From Serinicoccus marinus DSM 15273 (GTDB lineage: Bacteria; Actinomycetota; Actinomycetes; Actinomycetales; Dermatophilaceae), in assembly GCF_008386315.1 (NCBI RefSeq), contig NZ_CP043808.1, forward strand, positions 1,612,001 through 1,676,000: a DNA stretch of 64,000 bases, given 5' to 3'. The notes under the pieces are model-generated. The model had not been told where the DNA came from and ran no database searches. It saw nothing but the letters and a program-made list of their open reading frames with translations. The number at the start of each line of letters is the position of its first letter. Positions within the stretch are counted from its first letter, which is position 1. This document shows, in pieces, positions 17,774 through 27,402 of the stretch. The translations under genes and the position numbers were made by a program.

Positions 17774-18637
17774 ATGAGCTCGTCCGCCTCCGACAAGATC
17801 TCCGCCTACGCCCACCCCGAGCGCCTCGTCACGACCGAGTGGCTCGCCGAGCACCTCGACGACCCGCAGGTCGTCGTGCTCGAGTCCGACGAGGACGTCC
17901 TGCTCTACGACACGGGGCACATCCCCGGCGCACGCAAGCTCGACTGGCACACCGACCTCAACGACCCGGTGACCCGCGACTACGTCGACGGCGAGCGCTT
18001 CGCCCAGGTCATGGGTGAGCGCGGCGTCGGTCGGGACACGACCGTGGTCATCTACGGCGACCGGTCCAACTGGTGGGCCGCCTACGCCCTGTGGGTCATG
18101 ACGCTCTTCGGCCACGAGGACGTGCGGCTGCTGGACGGCGGCCGGGCGAAGTGGGTCGAGGAGGGCCGGGAGATGACGACTGACGCGCCCGAGGTGACGC
18201 AGGCGGCATACCCCGTGGTGGAGCGTGACGACTCCCGCGTCCGCGCCTTCAAGGCCGACGTGCTCGACCACCTCGGTCAGCCGATGGTCGACGTGCGCAG
18301 CCCCGGGGAGTTCTCCGGCGAGCTCCTGCACATGCCCGACTACCCGCAGGAGGGCGCCATGCGCGGCGGCCACATCCCGGGCGCGACGTCGGTGCCGTGG
18401 GCGCGGGCGGCCAACGAGGACGGCACGTTCAAGTCCCGCGAGGAGCTCGAGGCGATCTACCAGCAGGAGCAGGGGCTGGCGACCTCCGACGACGTCGTCG
18501 CCTACTGCCGCATCGGCGAGCGCTCCAGCCACACCTGGTTCGTGCTCACCCACCTGCTGGGCTTCGAGAAGGTCCGCAACTACGACGGCAGCTGGACCGA
18601 GTGGGGCAACTCGGTCGGTGTGCCGGTGGAGCGCTGA
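17774..18637 (+). CDS. sseA: Thiosulfate/3-mercaptopyruvate sulfurtransferase (two rhodanese domains)
   Basis: The 287 residues contain an inactive N-terminal rhodanese domain (about 20-140) and an active C-terminal one (about 165-285) with catalytic Cys245 in YCRIGERS. The SseA type transfers sulfane sulfur to cyanide or thiols. A good GAGGAG ribosome site precedes the ATG. Three bases separate it from the sufE-like gene, whose partner cysteine suggests sulfur relay between the two. Confidence 0.9.
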   Translation: MSSSASDKISAYAHPERLVTTEWLAEHLDDPQVVVLESDEDVLLYDTGHIPGARKLDWHTDLNDPVTRDYVDGERFAQVMGERGVGRDTTVVIYGDRSNWWAAYALWVMTLFGHEDVRLLDGGRAKWVEEGREMTTDAPEVTQAAYPVVERDDSRVRAFKADVLDHLGQPMVDVRSPGEFSGELLHMPDYPQEGAMRGGHIPGATSVPWARAANEDGTFKSREELEAIYQQEQGLATSDDVVAYCRIGERSSHTWFVLTHLLGFEKVRNYDGSWTEWGNSVGVPVER

Positions 18638-18640
18638 GGT

Positions 18641-19118
18641 ATGCCGGAGACCGAGAGCGGCGCGCTCCCGGAGGCGATGGCCGAGCTCGCCGAGGACTTC
18701 CACGCGGTGAGCCAGCCCGAGCGGCTGCAGCTGCTACGGAGCTCTCCCGTGAGCTCCCGGGCTGCCCGAGCGCTACGAGGGCCACCTCGACCAGATGGAG
18801 CGGGTCGACGAGTGCCAGTCGCCGTTGTTCCTCGCGGTCGAGGTCGAGGACGACGCCGAGCGCACGGTGCGGCTCTTCTTCGACGCGCCCGCGGAGGCCC
18901 CGACGACGCGCGGCTTCGCCGGCATCCTGCACGAGGGCCTGGACGGGCTCGGCGCGCAGCAGGTGCTCGACGTCCCCGACGACGCGCCCTACCGCTTCGG
19001 CCTGGCCGAGGCGGTCTCGCCGCTGCGCATGCGCGGGATGGTCGGTATGCTCGGCCGGATCAAGCGGCAGGTGCGGCTGCGCTCGGAGGCCCTCGCGGCC
19101 GCGGGGGAGGGAGCATGA
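18641..19118 (+). CDS. SufE-family sulfur acceptor (two frameshifts in this sequence)
   Basis: SufE proteins take sulfur from cysteine desulfurase or a sulfurtransferase. The N-terminus ([20 protein letters not shown]), a middle piece (ELSRELPG) and the rest ([21 protein letters not shown]) lie in three different frames. They join if two single bases are restored, near 18735 and 18763. The conserved acceptor cysteine is in DECQSP. The intact family pattern on both sides argues for sequence error. The start codon sits in a GGTATGCC word right after sseA, and the end overlaps der. Confidence 0.82.
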
Positions 19119-20683
19119 GCCAGCAGGACGGCACGCCCGCTCCGCAGGAGGACAGCGACCACGCCGAGGTCGAGGTCGAGTGGACCGCGGGAGACCCCGA
19201 CGGGCTGCCCGACCTGCATGATGACGACGAGGCCAGCGAGCAGGACGAGGCGCTGGAGCAGGCCCTGCGCGCGGGTCTGGTCGACTTCGAGCTCTCGGAC
19301 GAGGACCAGGCCCTCGTCGAGCGGGGCGAGCTGCCGCAGGAGGACCGGGAGGACGTGGGCGGTCGCCCCGTCGTCGCGGTCGTCGGGCGTCCCAACGTCG
19401 GCAAGTCCAGCCTGGTCAACCGCATCCTCGGCCGCCGCGAGGCGGTCGTCGAGGACGTCCCGGGCGTCACGCGCGACCGCGTGTCCTACGACGCGGAGTG
19501 GTCCGGGCGCCGCTTCACCCTCGTCGACACCGGCGGCTGGGAGGTCGACGCCACAGGCATACACCTGCGGGTGGCCGAGCAGGCCGAGGTCGCCATCGAG
19601 CTCGCCGACGCCGTGATGTTCGTCGTCGACGCCACCGTCGGCGCGACCGACACCGACGAGCAGGTCGTGCGGCTGCTGCGCCGCTCCGGCAGGCCCGTCG
19701 TGCTCGTCGCCAACAAGGTCGACGACCAGCGCTTCGAGGCCGACGCCGCGATGCTGTGGAGCCTGGGGCTGGGCCAGCCGTGGCCGGTGTCAGCGCTGCA
19801 CGGCCGCGGTTCCGGCGACGCGCTCGACGCGCTGCTCGACGTCCTGCCGGAGAGGTCGGCCGTGGCCGGCGTGGCGCCGGAGGGCGGGCCGAGAAGGGTG
19901 GCCCTGCTCGGGCGCCCCAACGTCGGCAAGTCCTCCCTGCTCAACAAGCTCGCCGGCTCCGACCGCGTCGTCGTGGACGACGTCGCCGGGACCACCCGCG
20001 ACCCCGTGGACGAGCTCATCGAGCTCGGCGACGACGGCCGGGTATGGCGCTTCGTCGACACCGCGGGCATCCGCCGGCGCGTGCACCAGACCAAGGGCGC
20101 GGACTTCTACGCCTCGCTGCGCACCCAGGCCGCCCTGGAGAAGGCCGAGGTCGCGGTCGTCCTGGTCGATGTGTCCGAGCCGATCGCCGAGCAGGACATC
20201 CGGGTCATCCAGCAGGTCGTCGACTCCGGCCGCGCGCTGGTCGTCGCCTACAACAAGTGGGACACCCTCGACGAGGAGCGCCGCTACTACCTGGAGCGCG
20301 AGATCGAGCGCGAGCTGGTGCAGATCACCTGGGCGCCGCGGGTCAACATCTCCGCCGCCACCGGGCGCAACGTCGCCAAGCTGGTGCCCGCGCTGGACAC
20401 CGCGCTCGGCTCGTGGGACCGGCGCATCCCGACGGCCAAACTCAACGCCTTCCTCGGTGAGGTCGTGGCCGGCCAGCCGCACCCGGTGCGCGGCGGGAAG
20501 CAGCCGCGGGTCCTCTTCGCCACCCAGGCCGACACCCGCCCGCCGCGCTTCGTGATCTTCGCCTCCGGCTTCATCGAGGCGGGCTACCGACGCTTCCTCG
20601 AGCGGCGCCTTCGCGAGCAGTTCGGCTTCGTCGGGACGCCCATCGAGATCTCGGTCAGGGTGCGGGAGAAGCGGCGTCGCTGA
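19115..20683 (+). CDS. der: Ribosome biogenesis GTPase Der (EngA), two GTPase domains
   Basis: The 522-residue protein has tandem G domains, each with [10 protein letters not shown] (about residues 91 and 266). The G3 motifs are DTGGW and DTAGI, and the G4 motifs are NKVD and NKWD. A C-terminal KH-like domain (about 435-522) completes it. An acidic N-terminal extension of about 80 residues is typical of actinobacteria. Der acts in late 50S subunit assembly. The ATG overlaps the end of sufE. Confidence 0.95.
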   Translation: MSQQDGTPAPQEDSDHAEVEVEWTAGDPDGLPDLHDDDEASEQDEALEQALRAGLVDFELSDEDQALVERGELPQEDREDVGGRPVVAVVGRPNVGKSSLVNRILGRREAVVEDVPGVTRDRVSYDAEWSGRRFTLVDTGGWEVDATGIHLRVAEQAEVAIELADAVMFVVDATVGATDTDEQVVRLLRRSGRPVVLVANKVDDQRFEADAAMLWSLGLGQPWPVSALHGRGSGDALDALLDVLPERSAVAGVAPEGGPRRVALLGRPNVGKSSLLNKLAGSDRVVVDDVAGTTRDPVDELIELGDDGRVWRFVDTAGIRRRVHQTKGADFYASLRTQAALEKAEVAVVLVDVSEPIAEQDIRVIQQVVDSGRALVVAYNKWDTLDEERRYYLEREIERELVQITWAPRVNISAATGRNVAKLVPALDTALGSWDRRIPTAKLNAFLGEVVAGQPHPVRGGKQPRVLFATQADTRPPRFVIFASGFIEAGYRRFLERRLREQFGFVGTPIEISVRVREKRRR

Positions 20684-20770
20684 GGGCCCTCGGGCCGCCT
20701 CGGCCGGTTGGGTCGGGGCGGTGCCGGTGGGGTAGCATTTCCCAGGTTGCCGCCTTGGCGGTGACAGCCA

Positions 20771-20848
<78 letters not shown>

Positions 20849-20873
20849 TCGGATGTCCTCGGACGATCGCACG

Positions 20874-20904
20874 GGGCCGGACCGACATCGCGCGGGTCCG
20901 GCCC
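20874..20904 (+). terminator. Rho-independent terminator after tRNA-Pro
   Basis: GGGCCGGACC and GGTCCGGCCC form a 10-bp stem, and TTTC follows at once. It lies 26 bases after the tRNA and closes the der/tRNA region before the transporter. Confidence 0.8.
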
Positions 20905-20999
20905 TTTCGCATGGTCCCTGGTCGGCCCGGGGCGCTCGATCCGGAGAGGGCTGTTCGGGAGGCTGTGTCTCAGGCCTAGCCAGCAGGTGAATGTCTCGC

Positions 21000-21026
21000 T
21001 AGGGTCGATTGTCGACAAGTAGACAA
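21000..21026 (+). promoter_or_regulatory. BCCT promoter with GntR-type operator
   Basis: A -10 TAGGGT at 21000-21005 is followed at once by GATTGTCGACAA (21007-21018) and a further half-site AGACAAC. The first part matches the GATTGT-NN-ACAATC pattern shared with three other island promoters. It covers the predicted transcription start, a position that suits repression by the GntR protein encoded at 26194-26912. Confidence 0.6.
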
Positions 21027-21043
21027 CTACCCTGGGATTCCAC

Positions 21044-22663
21044 GTGGACGCTCTCGCACGACGACTCGGCCTGAAGACCAACCCCCAGATCTTCTTCACC
21101 TCAGCCGGCCTGATGGTGGTCATCCTCATCCTGCTGCTGCTCTTCCCCGGAGGCATCGGCGAGGGTTTCGCCGCGGCACGCTCGTGGGTGACGACGAATC
21201 TCGGCTGGTTCTTCATCCTCGGTGTCACCGCCTGGCTGATCTTCCTCATCTGGATCGCGATCAGCAAGTACGGCGAGCTGCGCCTGGGCAAGGGCGACGA
21301 GAAGCCGCGCTACTCGCGGCTGTCGTGGTTCACCATGCTCTTCGCCGGTGGCATCGGGACCGTGCTGATGTTCTGGGGTGTGGCGGAGCCGATCTCGCAC
21401 TTCAGCGCGCCGCCGTTCCCGGGCGTCGAGCCCTACAGCGCCGCAGCCGCCGAGGACGCGATGAACATCGCGCTCTACCACCTCGGACTGCATACCTGGA
21501 CGATCTTCACCCTCCCGGGGCTGGCCTTCGGCTTCTTCATCTACCGCTACGACCTGCCGATGCGGGTGAGCTCGGTCTTTTACCCGTTCCTCAAGGAGCG
21601 CATCCACGGGCCGATCGGCAAGAGCATCGACGTCTTCGCGGTGCTCGGCACGCTCTTCGGGCTCGCGGTGAGTCTCGGCCTGGGCACCTCGCAGATCAGC
21701 GCGGGGCTCTCGGAGCTCACCGGCGTCGGCGACGGGGTTGTCGTCAAGGTCGTCGTCATCGCGGTGCTCACGGCGGTGGCCACGGTGTCGGTCGCGGTCG
21801 GGCTCGACAAGGGCATCAAGCGGCTGTCGAACCTCAACATCGGTATGGCGGTGGGCATGATGCTCTTCGTCCTCTTCACCGGCGGGGCGACTGTCTTCCT
21901 GCTCCGCGAGCTGGTGGAGAGCGCCGGCAACTACCTCGCGGCGCTGCCCGAGCTGTCGTTCTGGAACGACGCGCTGGCCAACGAGACCACCGAGGACGGT
22001 TGGGGTTGGCAGGCCGGGTGGACCGTCTTCTACTGGGCCTGGACCGTGACCTGGGCGCCGTTCATGGGCGTCTTCCTGGCGCGGATCTCGCGGGGCCGGA
22101 CGGTGCGTGAGTTCATCGGTGGCGTGCTGGTCGCGCCCTCGCTGTTCACCCTCGTCTGGTTCGTCATCTTCGGGTGGTCGGCGATGAACATCGACGGCAT
22201 CGGTGGCGACGGCGGACCGATCTCCACCGCGGTCGGCGAGAGCGTGCCGCTGGCGATGTTCACCTTCTTCGAGAACTTCCCCTGGACCCCGCTGCTGCAG
22301 GGCCTGGTGGTCGTCATCGTCGCGCTCTTCTTCGCGACCTCGGCGGACTCGGCGGCGCTGGTCGTCGACATGCTCTGCAGCGGTGAGGACGAGGAAGGCC
22401 CTGTCGGCCAGCGCGTCTTCTGGGCGGTCTGCCTCGGCGCGCTGGCGGCGCTGCTCATCGTCCTCGGCGGCGACGAAGGGCTCAACGCCCTGCAACAGGT
22501 CATCACCGTCATCGGACTGCCGATCTTCATCCTCGTCTTCGCGATGATCCCGGCGCTCTTCGCCGGACTGCGGTCGGAGAAGCTGCGGGTCACTCGTGGG
22601 GACGACGACATCAGCCCGAAGGAGCACATCCACCGGCAGTCGGAGGAGACGACGGACGCGTGA
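21044..22663 (+). CDS. BCCT-family compatible-solute transporter
   Basis: The 539-residue secondary transporter has about 12 membrane helices and the BCCT signature around WTVFYWAWTVTWAPFMGVFLARISRGRT (about residues 326-353). GTVLMFWGVAEPISHF (about 106-121) is also typical. BCCT proteins take up betaine, carnitine, choline or ectoine with Na+ or H+. A linked DoeA-like hydrolase and a shared operator point to ectoine or a related solute. The GTG start lacks a clear ribosome site. The C-terminal tail is short, so it may not be strongly osmo-gated. Confidence 0.88.
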   Translation: MDALARRLGLKTNPQIFFTSAGLMVVILILLLLFPGGIGEGFAAARSWVTTNLGWFFILGVTAWLIFLIWIAISKYGELRLGKGDEKPRYSRLSWFTMLFAGGIGTVLMFWGVAEPISHFSAPPFPGVEPYSAAAAEDAMNIALYHLGLHTWTIFTLPGLAFGFFIYRYDLPMRVSSVFYPFLKERIHGPIGKSIDVFAVLGTLFGLAVSLGLGTSQISAGLSELTGVGDGVVVKVVVIAVLTAVATVSVAVGLDKGIKRLSNLNIGMAVGMMLFVLFTGGATVFLLRELVESAGNYLAALPELSFWNDALANETTEDGWGWQAGWTVFYWAWTVTWAPFMGVFLARISRGRTVREFIGGVLVAPSLFTLVWFVIFGWSAMNIDGIGGDGGPISTAVGESVPLAMFTFFENFPWTPLLQGLVVVIVALFFATSADSAALVVDMLCSGEDEEGPVGQRVFWAVCLGALAALLIVLGGDEGLNALQQVITVIGLPIFILVFAMIPALFAGLRSEKLRVTRGDDDISPKEHIHRQSEETTDA

Positions 22664-22672
22664 GGCTGCGGC

Positions 22673-23125
22673 TCAGGTGTCGCCACGTGACGGGCCGGGC
22701 ACGACGTCGGTGACCTCACCCTCGGCGTCCCAGGACACCAGCTCCTGGGACGGGCCGGAGGGGCGAGAGTCCAGGACGGCCACCGTGACGGTCAGGGAGT
22801 CGACCACCCAGATCTGCGCCTCCTGCGTGGGAGCGTCCGGGCTGACGAGGGCGGCACGCTCAGTGCCGTCGCGCACGACCCAGGCGTAGATCTGCTCGTC
22901 GCTCCACACGGGCGTCGCCTCGCAGGTGAAGGCCAGATCGACCGCGCAGGAGGGAGCGCCGTCGGACTCGATGAGACACAGGGCCGGCTGTCCGTCGATC
23001 GCATCGACCTCGAGGGTCCGGCCAGCCCCGCGATCGAGCCTGTCCGCGGCCTGTCCGCCTTCTCCTGCCGCCGGTTGGGTGCTCGGCGTGCCCGAGATGA
23101 GGTGGGCGAATGACCCTACGCCGCC
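22673..23125 (-). pseudogene. Remnant of a secreted or lipoprotein-like hypothetical protein
   Basis: An open frame on the minus strand runs from 23125 to a TGA at 22673-22675 and gives about 150 residues with natural composition (for example LEVDAIDGQPALCLIES and LVSPDAPTQEAQIWVVDSLTVTVAV). Three cysteines and Asp/Glu richness suggest an exported protein. The upstream stop at 23126-23128 removes any start and signal peptide, and no ATG, GTG or TTG begins the conserved part. I therefore call it a truncated remnant of unknown function. Confidence 0.4.
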
Positions 23126-23207
23126 TCAGTCGGCGACCTGGGGCGGCTGGCGTCGGCACCGCTGGCCGCCCTCGGTCTGACGTCGACTCTGGTGCCGGTC
23201 GGCCAGG

Positions 23208-23303
23208 GCGTTCACGTGAACGTCAGGGCCGATCGGGTCGGGCGTGTCGTCGGCCCTAGCGTTCACCTGAACGCTGGTGCCGATCGGGTCGGGCGTGTCG
23301 TCG
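23208..23303. repeat. 51-bp tandem repeat (two copies) with GTTCACNTGAAC palindromes
   Basis: Each unit has a palindrome (GCGTTCACGTGAACG at 23208-23222; GCGTTCACCTGAACGC at 23259-23274) followed by GCCGATCGGGTCGGGCGTGT (then CGTCG). The copies start 51 bp apart. They lie between the remnant gene and the aminotransferase. The GTTCACGTGAAC core partly resembles the parS core TTTCACGTGAAA, but the outer bases differ. Confidence 0.65.
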
Positions 23304-23312
23304 AGAGGCCGA

Positions 23313-23375
23313 GGCCACCATGCGCGACGCCCGGTGGGGTGTGGGGCAACCACTCGCGACGCCCGGTGAGGTGTC
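23313..23375. repeat. Tandem pair of 32-bp-period intergenic repeat (locus C)
   Basis: Two copies of GGCMACCAYKCGCGACGCCC followed by GGTGRGGTGT begin at 23313 and 23345. This is the same family and period as the pairs at 418-473 and 1183-1245, more than 20 kb away. It stops 10 bases before the 3' end of the aminotransferase gene. Confidence 0.72.
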
Positions 23376-23385
23376 GGCGGTGTGT

Positions 23386-24635
23386 TCAGAGGACGTCGGC
23401 GAGGGCCTTGCCCCACAGGTCGCCGGCCTCGTCGACCTGATCCTCGGTGACGACCAGCGCGGGGATGAAGCGCACCACCTGCGACCAGGCGCCGCAGGTG
23501 AGCAGCAGCAGCCCGTGGCGCGCGGCGGCCTGCTGGGCCCGGGCGGCCGTCTCGCCGTCCGGCGTGCCGTCAGCCGTGCGGAACTCCGCGCCGAGCATCA
23601 GGCCGAGCCCGCGCACGTCGGTGATGGCGGTATGCCCGTCCGCGACCGCCTGCAGCCGTCCCCGCAGCTGCTCCCGCGAGCCGCCGCATTGCCGACGAGG
23701 TCCTCGCGGCGCATGACGTCCAGCGTCGCGAGCGCGGCGGCGCAGGCCACGGCGTTGGCGCCGTAGGTGCCGCCCTGCGAGCCGGGCCAGGCCCTGCTCA
23801 TGAGCTCCTCGGAGGCGGCGATCCCGGAGAGCGGGAAGCCGGAGGCGATGCCCTTCGCGGTGATGAGCACATCGGGAGCGACGCCGAAGTGCTCGTGCCC
23901 CCAGAAGCGCCCGGTGCGACCCCACCCGGTCTGCACCTCGTCGAGCACGAGCAGGATGCCGTGCCGGTCGGCCCGCTCCCGCAGACCGGCCAGGAACTCC
24001 GCCGAGGCCGGCACGTAGCCACCCTCGCCGAGCACCGGCTCGACGAGGAAGGCCGCGGTGTCCTGCGGGGAGCTGACGGTCTGGAGCTGGTAGTCGAGCT
24101 CGCGCAGCGCGAAGGCGGTCGCCTCCTCCTGGCTCCAGCCGTAGTGGGTGGGGTTGGGGAAGGGCGAGACCGCGACCCCGGGCATCAGCGGCGCGAACCC
24201 GGAGCGGAACTTCGTGCCCGAGGTCGTCATGGACGCCGCGGCGACGGTGCGCCCGTGGAAGCCCCCGTGGAAGGTGATGACGTTGGGCCGACCCGTCGCC
24301 TGGCGCGCCAGGCGCAGGGCGGCCTCGACCGCCTCGGACCCGGAGTTGACGAAGAACATCGAGTCCAGGCCGGCGGGCAGGACCTCTGACATCCGCTCGA
24401 CGAGGTCGAGCAACGGGCGGTGCATGACGGTGGTGTACTGCGCGTGGATGACCTTGGCGACCTGCTCCTGCGCTGCGGCGACGACGTCCGGATGGGCGTG
24501 GCCGGTGCTCGTCACCCCGATGCCCGCGGTGAAGTCGAGGTAGCGTTCGCCCTGCTCGTCCCAGAGGATCGCTCCCTCACCACGGTCGGCGATGACGGGG
24601 GTGGCCTGCTTGAGCAGGGGGCTGAGGTGCGCCAC
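23386..24635 (-). CDS. Class III aminotransferase, GabT/DoeD-like (frameshifted)
   Basis: This PLP enzyme of about 416 residues resembles 4-aminobutyrate and 2,4-diaminobutyrate aminotransferases. GIGVTSTGHAHPDVV, FFVNSGSEAVEAALRLARQ, LVLDEVQTGWGRTG and the PLP-lysine motif LITAKGIASGFPLS are intact. The last ~95 residues are in another frame, restored by one base near 23676. In an ectoine-type pathway it would convert diaminobutyrate to aspartate semialdehyde (DoeD role). GTG at 24635 follows AGGAGA. It is divergent from the aldehyde dehydrogenase, with a shared operator between. Confidence 0.85.
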
Positions 24636-24656
24636 GGTCGTCTCCTGCGATTGATA

Positions 24657-24670
24657 GATTGTTGACAATC
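24657..24670. promoter_or_regulatory. GntR-type operator GATTGTTGACAATC (divergent)
   Basis: A perfect 6+2+6 palindrome lies 22 bases from the aminotransferase start and 27 from the aldehyde dehydrogenase start. It can therefore control both divergent genes. The form is that of FadR/FCD-type GntR sites. Confidence 0.65.
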
Positions 24671-24696
24671 CGAACGTACCGCATGAGGAGGCCGCT

Positions 24697-26206
24697 GTGA
24701 GCGAAGGACGAGAAGACGTCGAGGGGCTGGACCGGGACGGTGTCCTGCGACGGGTGCCGACCGACCTGTTCATCGGCGGTGAGTGGGTCCCGGCGGACGC
24801 GGGGGAGCGCTTCGACGTGCTCGACCCGGCGAGCGGGCGTGCCGTCGCCAGCGTCGCCGACGCCGGTCCGGACGACGGTATGCGCGCGCTCGAGGCCGCG
24901 GCCTCGACCCAGGCCGAGCTGGCGGCGACCTCGCCCCGGCAGCGCGCGGACTGGCTCACCGCTGCCTACGAGGCGGTGATGGACCGGGCCGGCGACCTGG
25001 CCCACGTGATGACCCTGGAGATGGGCAAGCCGCTGGCCGAGGCCAAGGGCGAGATCACCTACGCCGCGGAGTTCCTGCGGCACTTCGCCGCGGAGGCGCT
25101 GCGCATCGAGGGTGGCTATCAGACGGCGCCGGCCGGCAACGCCCGCTTCCTCACGATGCACCAGCCGGTGGGGCCCTCGCTGCTCATCACGCCGTGGAAC
25201 TTCCCGATGGCCATGGGCACCCGCAAGATCGCGCCGGCGATCGCCGCCGGCTGCACCAGCGTCATCAAGCCCGCCGCCCAGACGCCGCTGTCGATGCTCG
25301 CGCTCGTGCAGATCCTGCACGAGGTGGGGGTGCCGGCCGGGGCGGTCAACGCCGTCACGACGACGCAGGCCGGCGAGGTGATGGAGCCGATGATCCGCTC
25401 GGGCCTGGCCCGCAAGCTGTCCTTCACCGGGTCCACCGCCGTCGGCAAGGTGCTCCTCGAGCAGTGCGCGCAGCGGGTGCTGCGGACCTCGATGGAGCTC
25501 GGTGGCAACGCCCCCTTCATCGTCTTCGCGGACGCCGACCTCGAGGACGCGGTCGCCGGCGCGATGGCCGCCAAGATGCGCAACATGGGCGAGGCCTGCA
25601 CCGCCGCCAACCGGATCTACGTGCAGGAGCCGGTCGTGGCGGAGTTCGGGCGGCGGCTCGCCGAGGAGATGGCGGCTTTGACCGTCGGACCGGGGACGCA
25701 GCAGGGGGTCACGGTCGGCCCGCTCATCGACGACGCGGCGCAGACCAAGGTCGCCGAGCTCGTGCAGGACGCGATTCGAGCGCGGCGCGCAGGTGCTCAC
25801 CGGTGGAGAGGTGCCCGAGGGCGAGGGCTACTTCTACCCGCCGACCGTGCTCACCGGCGTCTCGCCGGACGCGCGGATGGCCGATGAGGAGATCTTCGGG
25901 CCGGTGGCTCCGCTGACCCCGTTCACCACCGAGTCGGAGGTGCTGGGTCTGGCCAACGACACCCCCTTCGGCCTGGTGTCCTACGTCTACACCCGCGACC
26001 TCGACCGTGCCCTGCGCATGGCCGAAGGTCTGGAGTCCGGCATGGTCGGTCTCAACCAGGGGGTCGTCTCCAACCCGTCGGCGCCCTTCGGCGGGATCAA
26101 GGAGTCCGGCCTGGGCCGCGAGGGCGGTGCGGTCGGCATCGAGGAGTTCCTCGAGGTGAAGTATGTCGGGATCGCCGGTCCTCGCCCCGCCGCTCAGGAC
26201 GGCTGA
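24697..26206 (+). CDS. NAD(P)-dependent aldehyde dehydrogenase, GabD/DoeC-like (frameshifted)
   Basis: About 500 residues of the succinate-semialdehyde dehydrogenase clade are encoded. They include TPWNFPMAMGTRKIAPA, LSFTGSTAVGKVLL, catalytic Glu267 in MELGGNAPF, catalytic Cys301 in GEACTAANRIYV, and a C-terminal PFGGIKESGLGREGG. One extra T at 25775/25776 shifts the frame; removing it restores IERGAQVLTGG. In the proposed pathway it oxidises aspartate semialdehyde to aspartate, while succinate semialdehyde in GABA breakdown is the main alternative. Its end overlaps the convergent GntR gene by 13 bases. Confidence 0.85.
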
Positions 26207-26912
26207 GGCCCGCCCGCCGCGTCGGTGACGGCCCCGGTCGTGGATCCGGTCAGCCGCCGCAGCGCGTCCCGCATGTGGTGCACGATCAGCGCATCGGTCC
26301 GACGGGGGTTCCCGTCCGCGAAGGACCGGGCGATCTCGCGGTGCTCGCCGACCCGGGCCTCGTCGACCGCATAGGTCGGCTCGAGCAGGTGGATGCACAT
26401 GCGGGTCTCGGTCATCAGCGTCGCGTGGATGCGGGAGAGGTGCGGGCTCTCCGCGTGCTCGACGAGGACCTGGTGGAAGTGGATGTCGGCGTGGCTGACG
26501 TCCCGGACGTCCTGCCGGCGGCGGCTCGTGCCATCTCCTCGACGACCTCGAGCAGCGCCGCCGAGGTCGCGGCGGGGGTCGTCTCGTGGATCCGTCCTCC
26601 GGCGGCCCGCTCGATGGCCGAGCGAGCGAGGTAGAGGTCGCGCACCCGCTCGTCGGTCATCTCCACGACGAAGAGACCCCGGTTGGGGTGGGCGACGAGC
26701 AGACCCTCCTGGGTCAGCCGCTGCAGCCCCTCGCGCAGGGGGCCACGGCTGACCCCGAGGCGGGCGGCATACTCCACCTCGCCGAGCTGGCTGCCCGGCG
26801 CGATCTCGCCCAGCGCGATCGCCTCCCGGATGCGGGAGGCGACCATGCTCGGGGTCGACTCGCGCGGCACGGGGTGCAGCGCGGCGGAGGCGGACCGCGA
26901 GAGGGCGGTCAT
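26194..26912 (-). CDS. GntR-family regulator, FadR (FCD) subfamily (frameshifted)
   Basis: The winged HTH covers about residues 20-85 (MVASRIREAIALGEIAPGSQ, LGVSRGPLREGLQRLTQEGLL). The all-helical FCD ligand domain follows, with its second half (MTETRMCIHLLEPTY, EHREIARSFADG) in another frame. One base restored near 26518 joins them. It overlaps the upstream racemase-like gene (ATGA), and that unit carries a GATGGT-AG-ACAATC site at 27361. I infer an autoregulated repressor of the island, relieved by a catabolic intermediate. EnuR, the usual ectoine regulator, is a MocR protein, so this would be a different control. Confidence 0.85.
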
Positions 26913-27307
26913 CGGGCGGCTCCCAGCAGTGCGGCGTCGCCGCCGGCGGGCACCGGGTCGGCGGTGAGGACGACGGTGCCGAGCGCGCTCTCGAGGTCCT
27001 CGACCCAGCGCAGCGTGTGCAGCGCGGTGTCCGGCACGAGGACCGCGTCGGCGCCGGTCCGGTCGCTGCCGGAGGTGCAGGCCCACACGAGCGCCGCGCA
27101 GCCCGGGGGCAGCTGGTCGGCGCCGGCCGCGAGCCGGTCCGGTCCGCCCAGGTCGAGGAGCGCGTCGACCCGGTGGACGTCCTCCCCGACGCTGGTGTGC
27201 ACGAGCGCGAGGGCCACGTCGTGGCCGTGACCGCGCAGGTGCTCCTGTGCCCAGCCGTCGTCGTCCTCGGCGCTGTGGCCGGGATAGAGGATCCCGATGC
27301 TGGTCAT
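26909..27307 (-). pseudogene. Asp/Glu racemase / maleate isomerase-family protein with an internal deletion
   Basis: Only 132 residues are encoded, against about 230-250 for the family. The N-terminal half (MTSIGILYPGHSAEDD, VHTSVGEDVHRVDALLDLG, the first catalytic Cys in LVWACTSGS) is followed directly by C-terminal family sequence (GADAVLVPDTALHTLRWVEDLESALG). About 100 middle residues, with the second catalytic cysteine, are missing in frame. A EutA-like racemase is usual in ectoine clusters. This copy should be inactive, unless the deletion is an assembly artefact. GntR follows with an ATGA overlap. Confidence 0.65.
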
Positions 27308-27360
27308 CGCCCACACCCCTGTGCTCGCCGGCCGCCGGGCCGGACCTGGTTGGTGGTCTC

Positions 27361-27374
27361 GATGGTAGACAATC
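27361..27374 (-). promoter_or_regulatory. GntR-type operator GATGGTAGACAATC upstream of the racemase-gntR unit
   Basis: One half-site is perfect (ACAATC) and the other has one mismatch. It is 54 bases upstream of the ATG at 27307, in the only gap inside the minus-strand operon. It suggests an internal, autoregulated promoter for the regulator. Confidence 0.55.
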
Positions 27375-27402
27375 CGTTCCCCGTCGGCCCCTGCTCGCGC
27401 CG

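Noticed and set aside
23208..23274. GTTCACGTGAAC palindromes as parS sites
   Set aside because: The core is partly similar, but the outer bases of the 16-bp parS consensus do not match and the second copy has CCTG in the centre.
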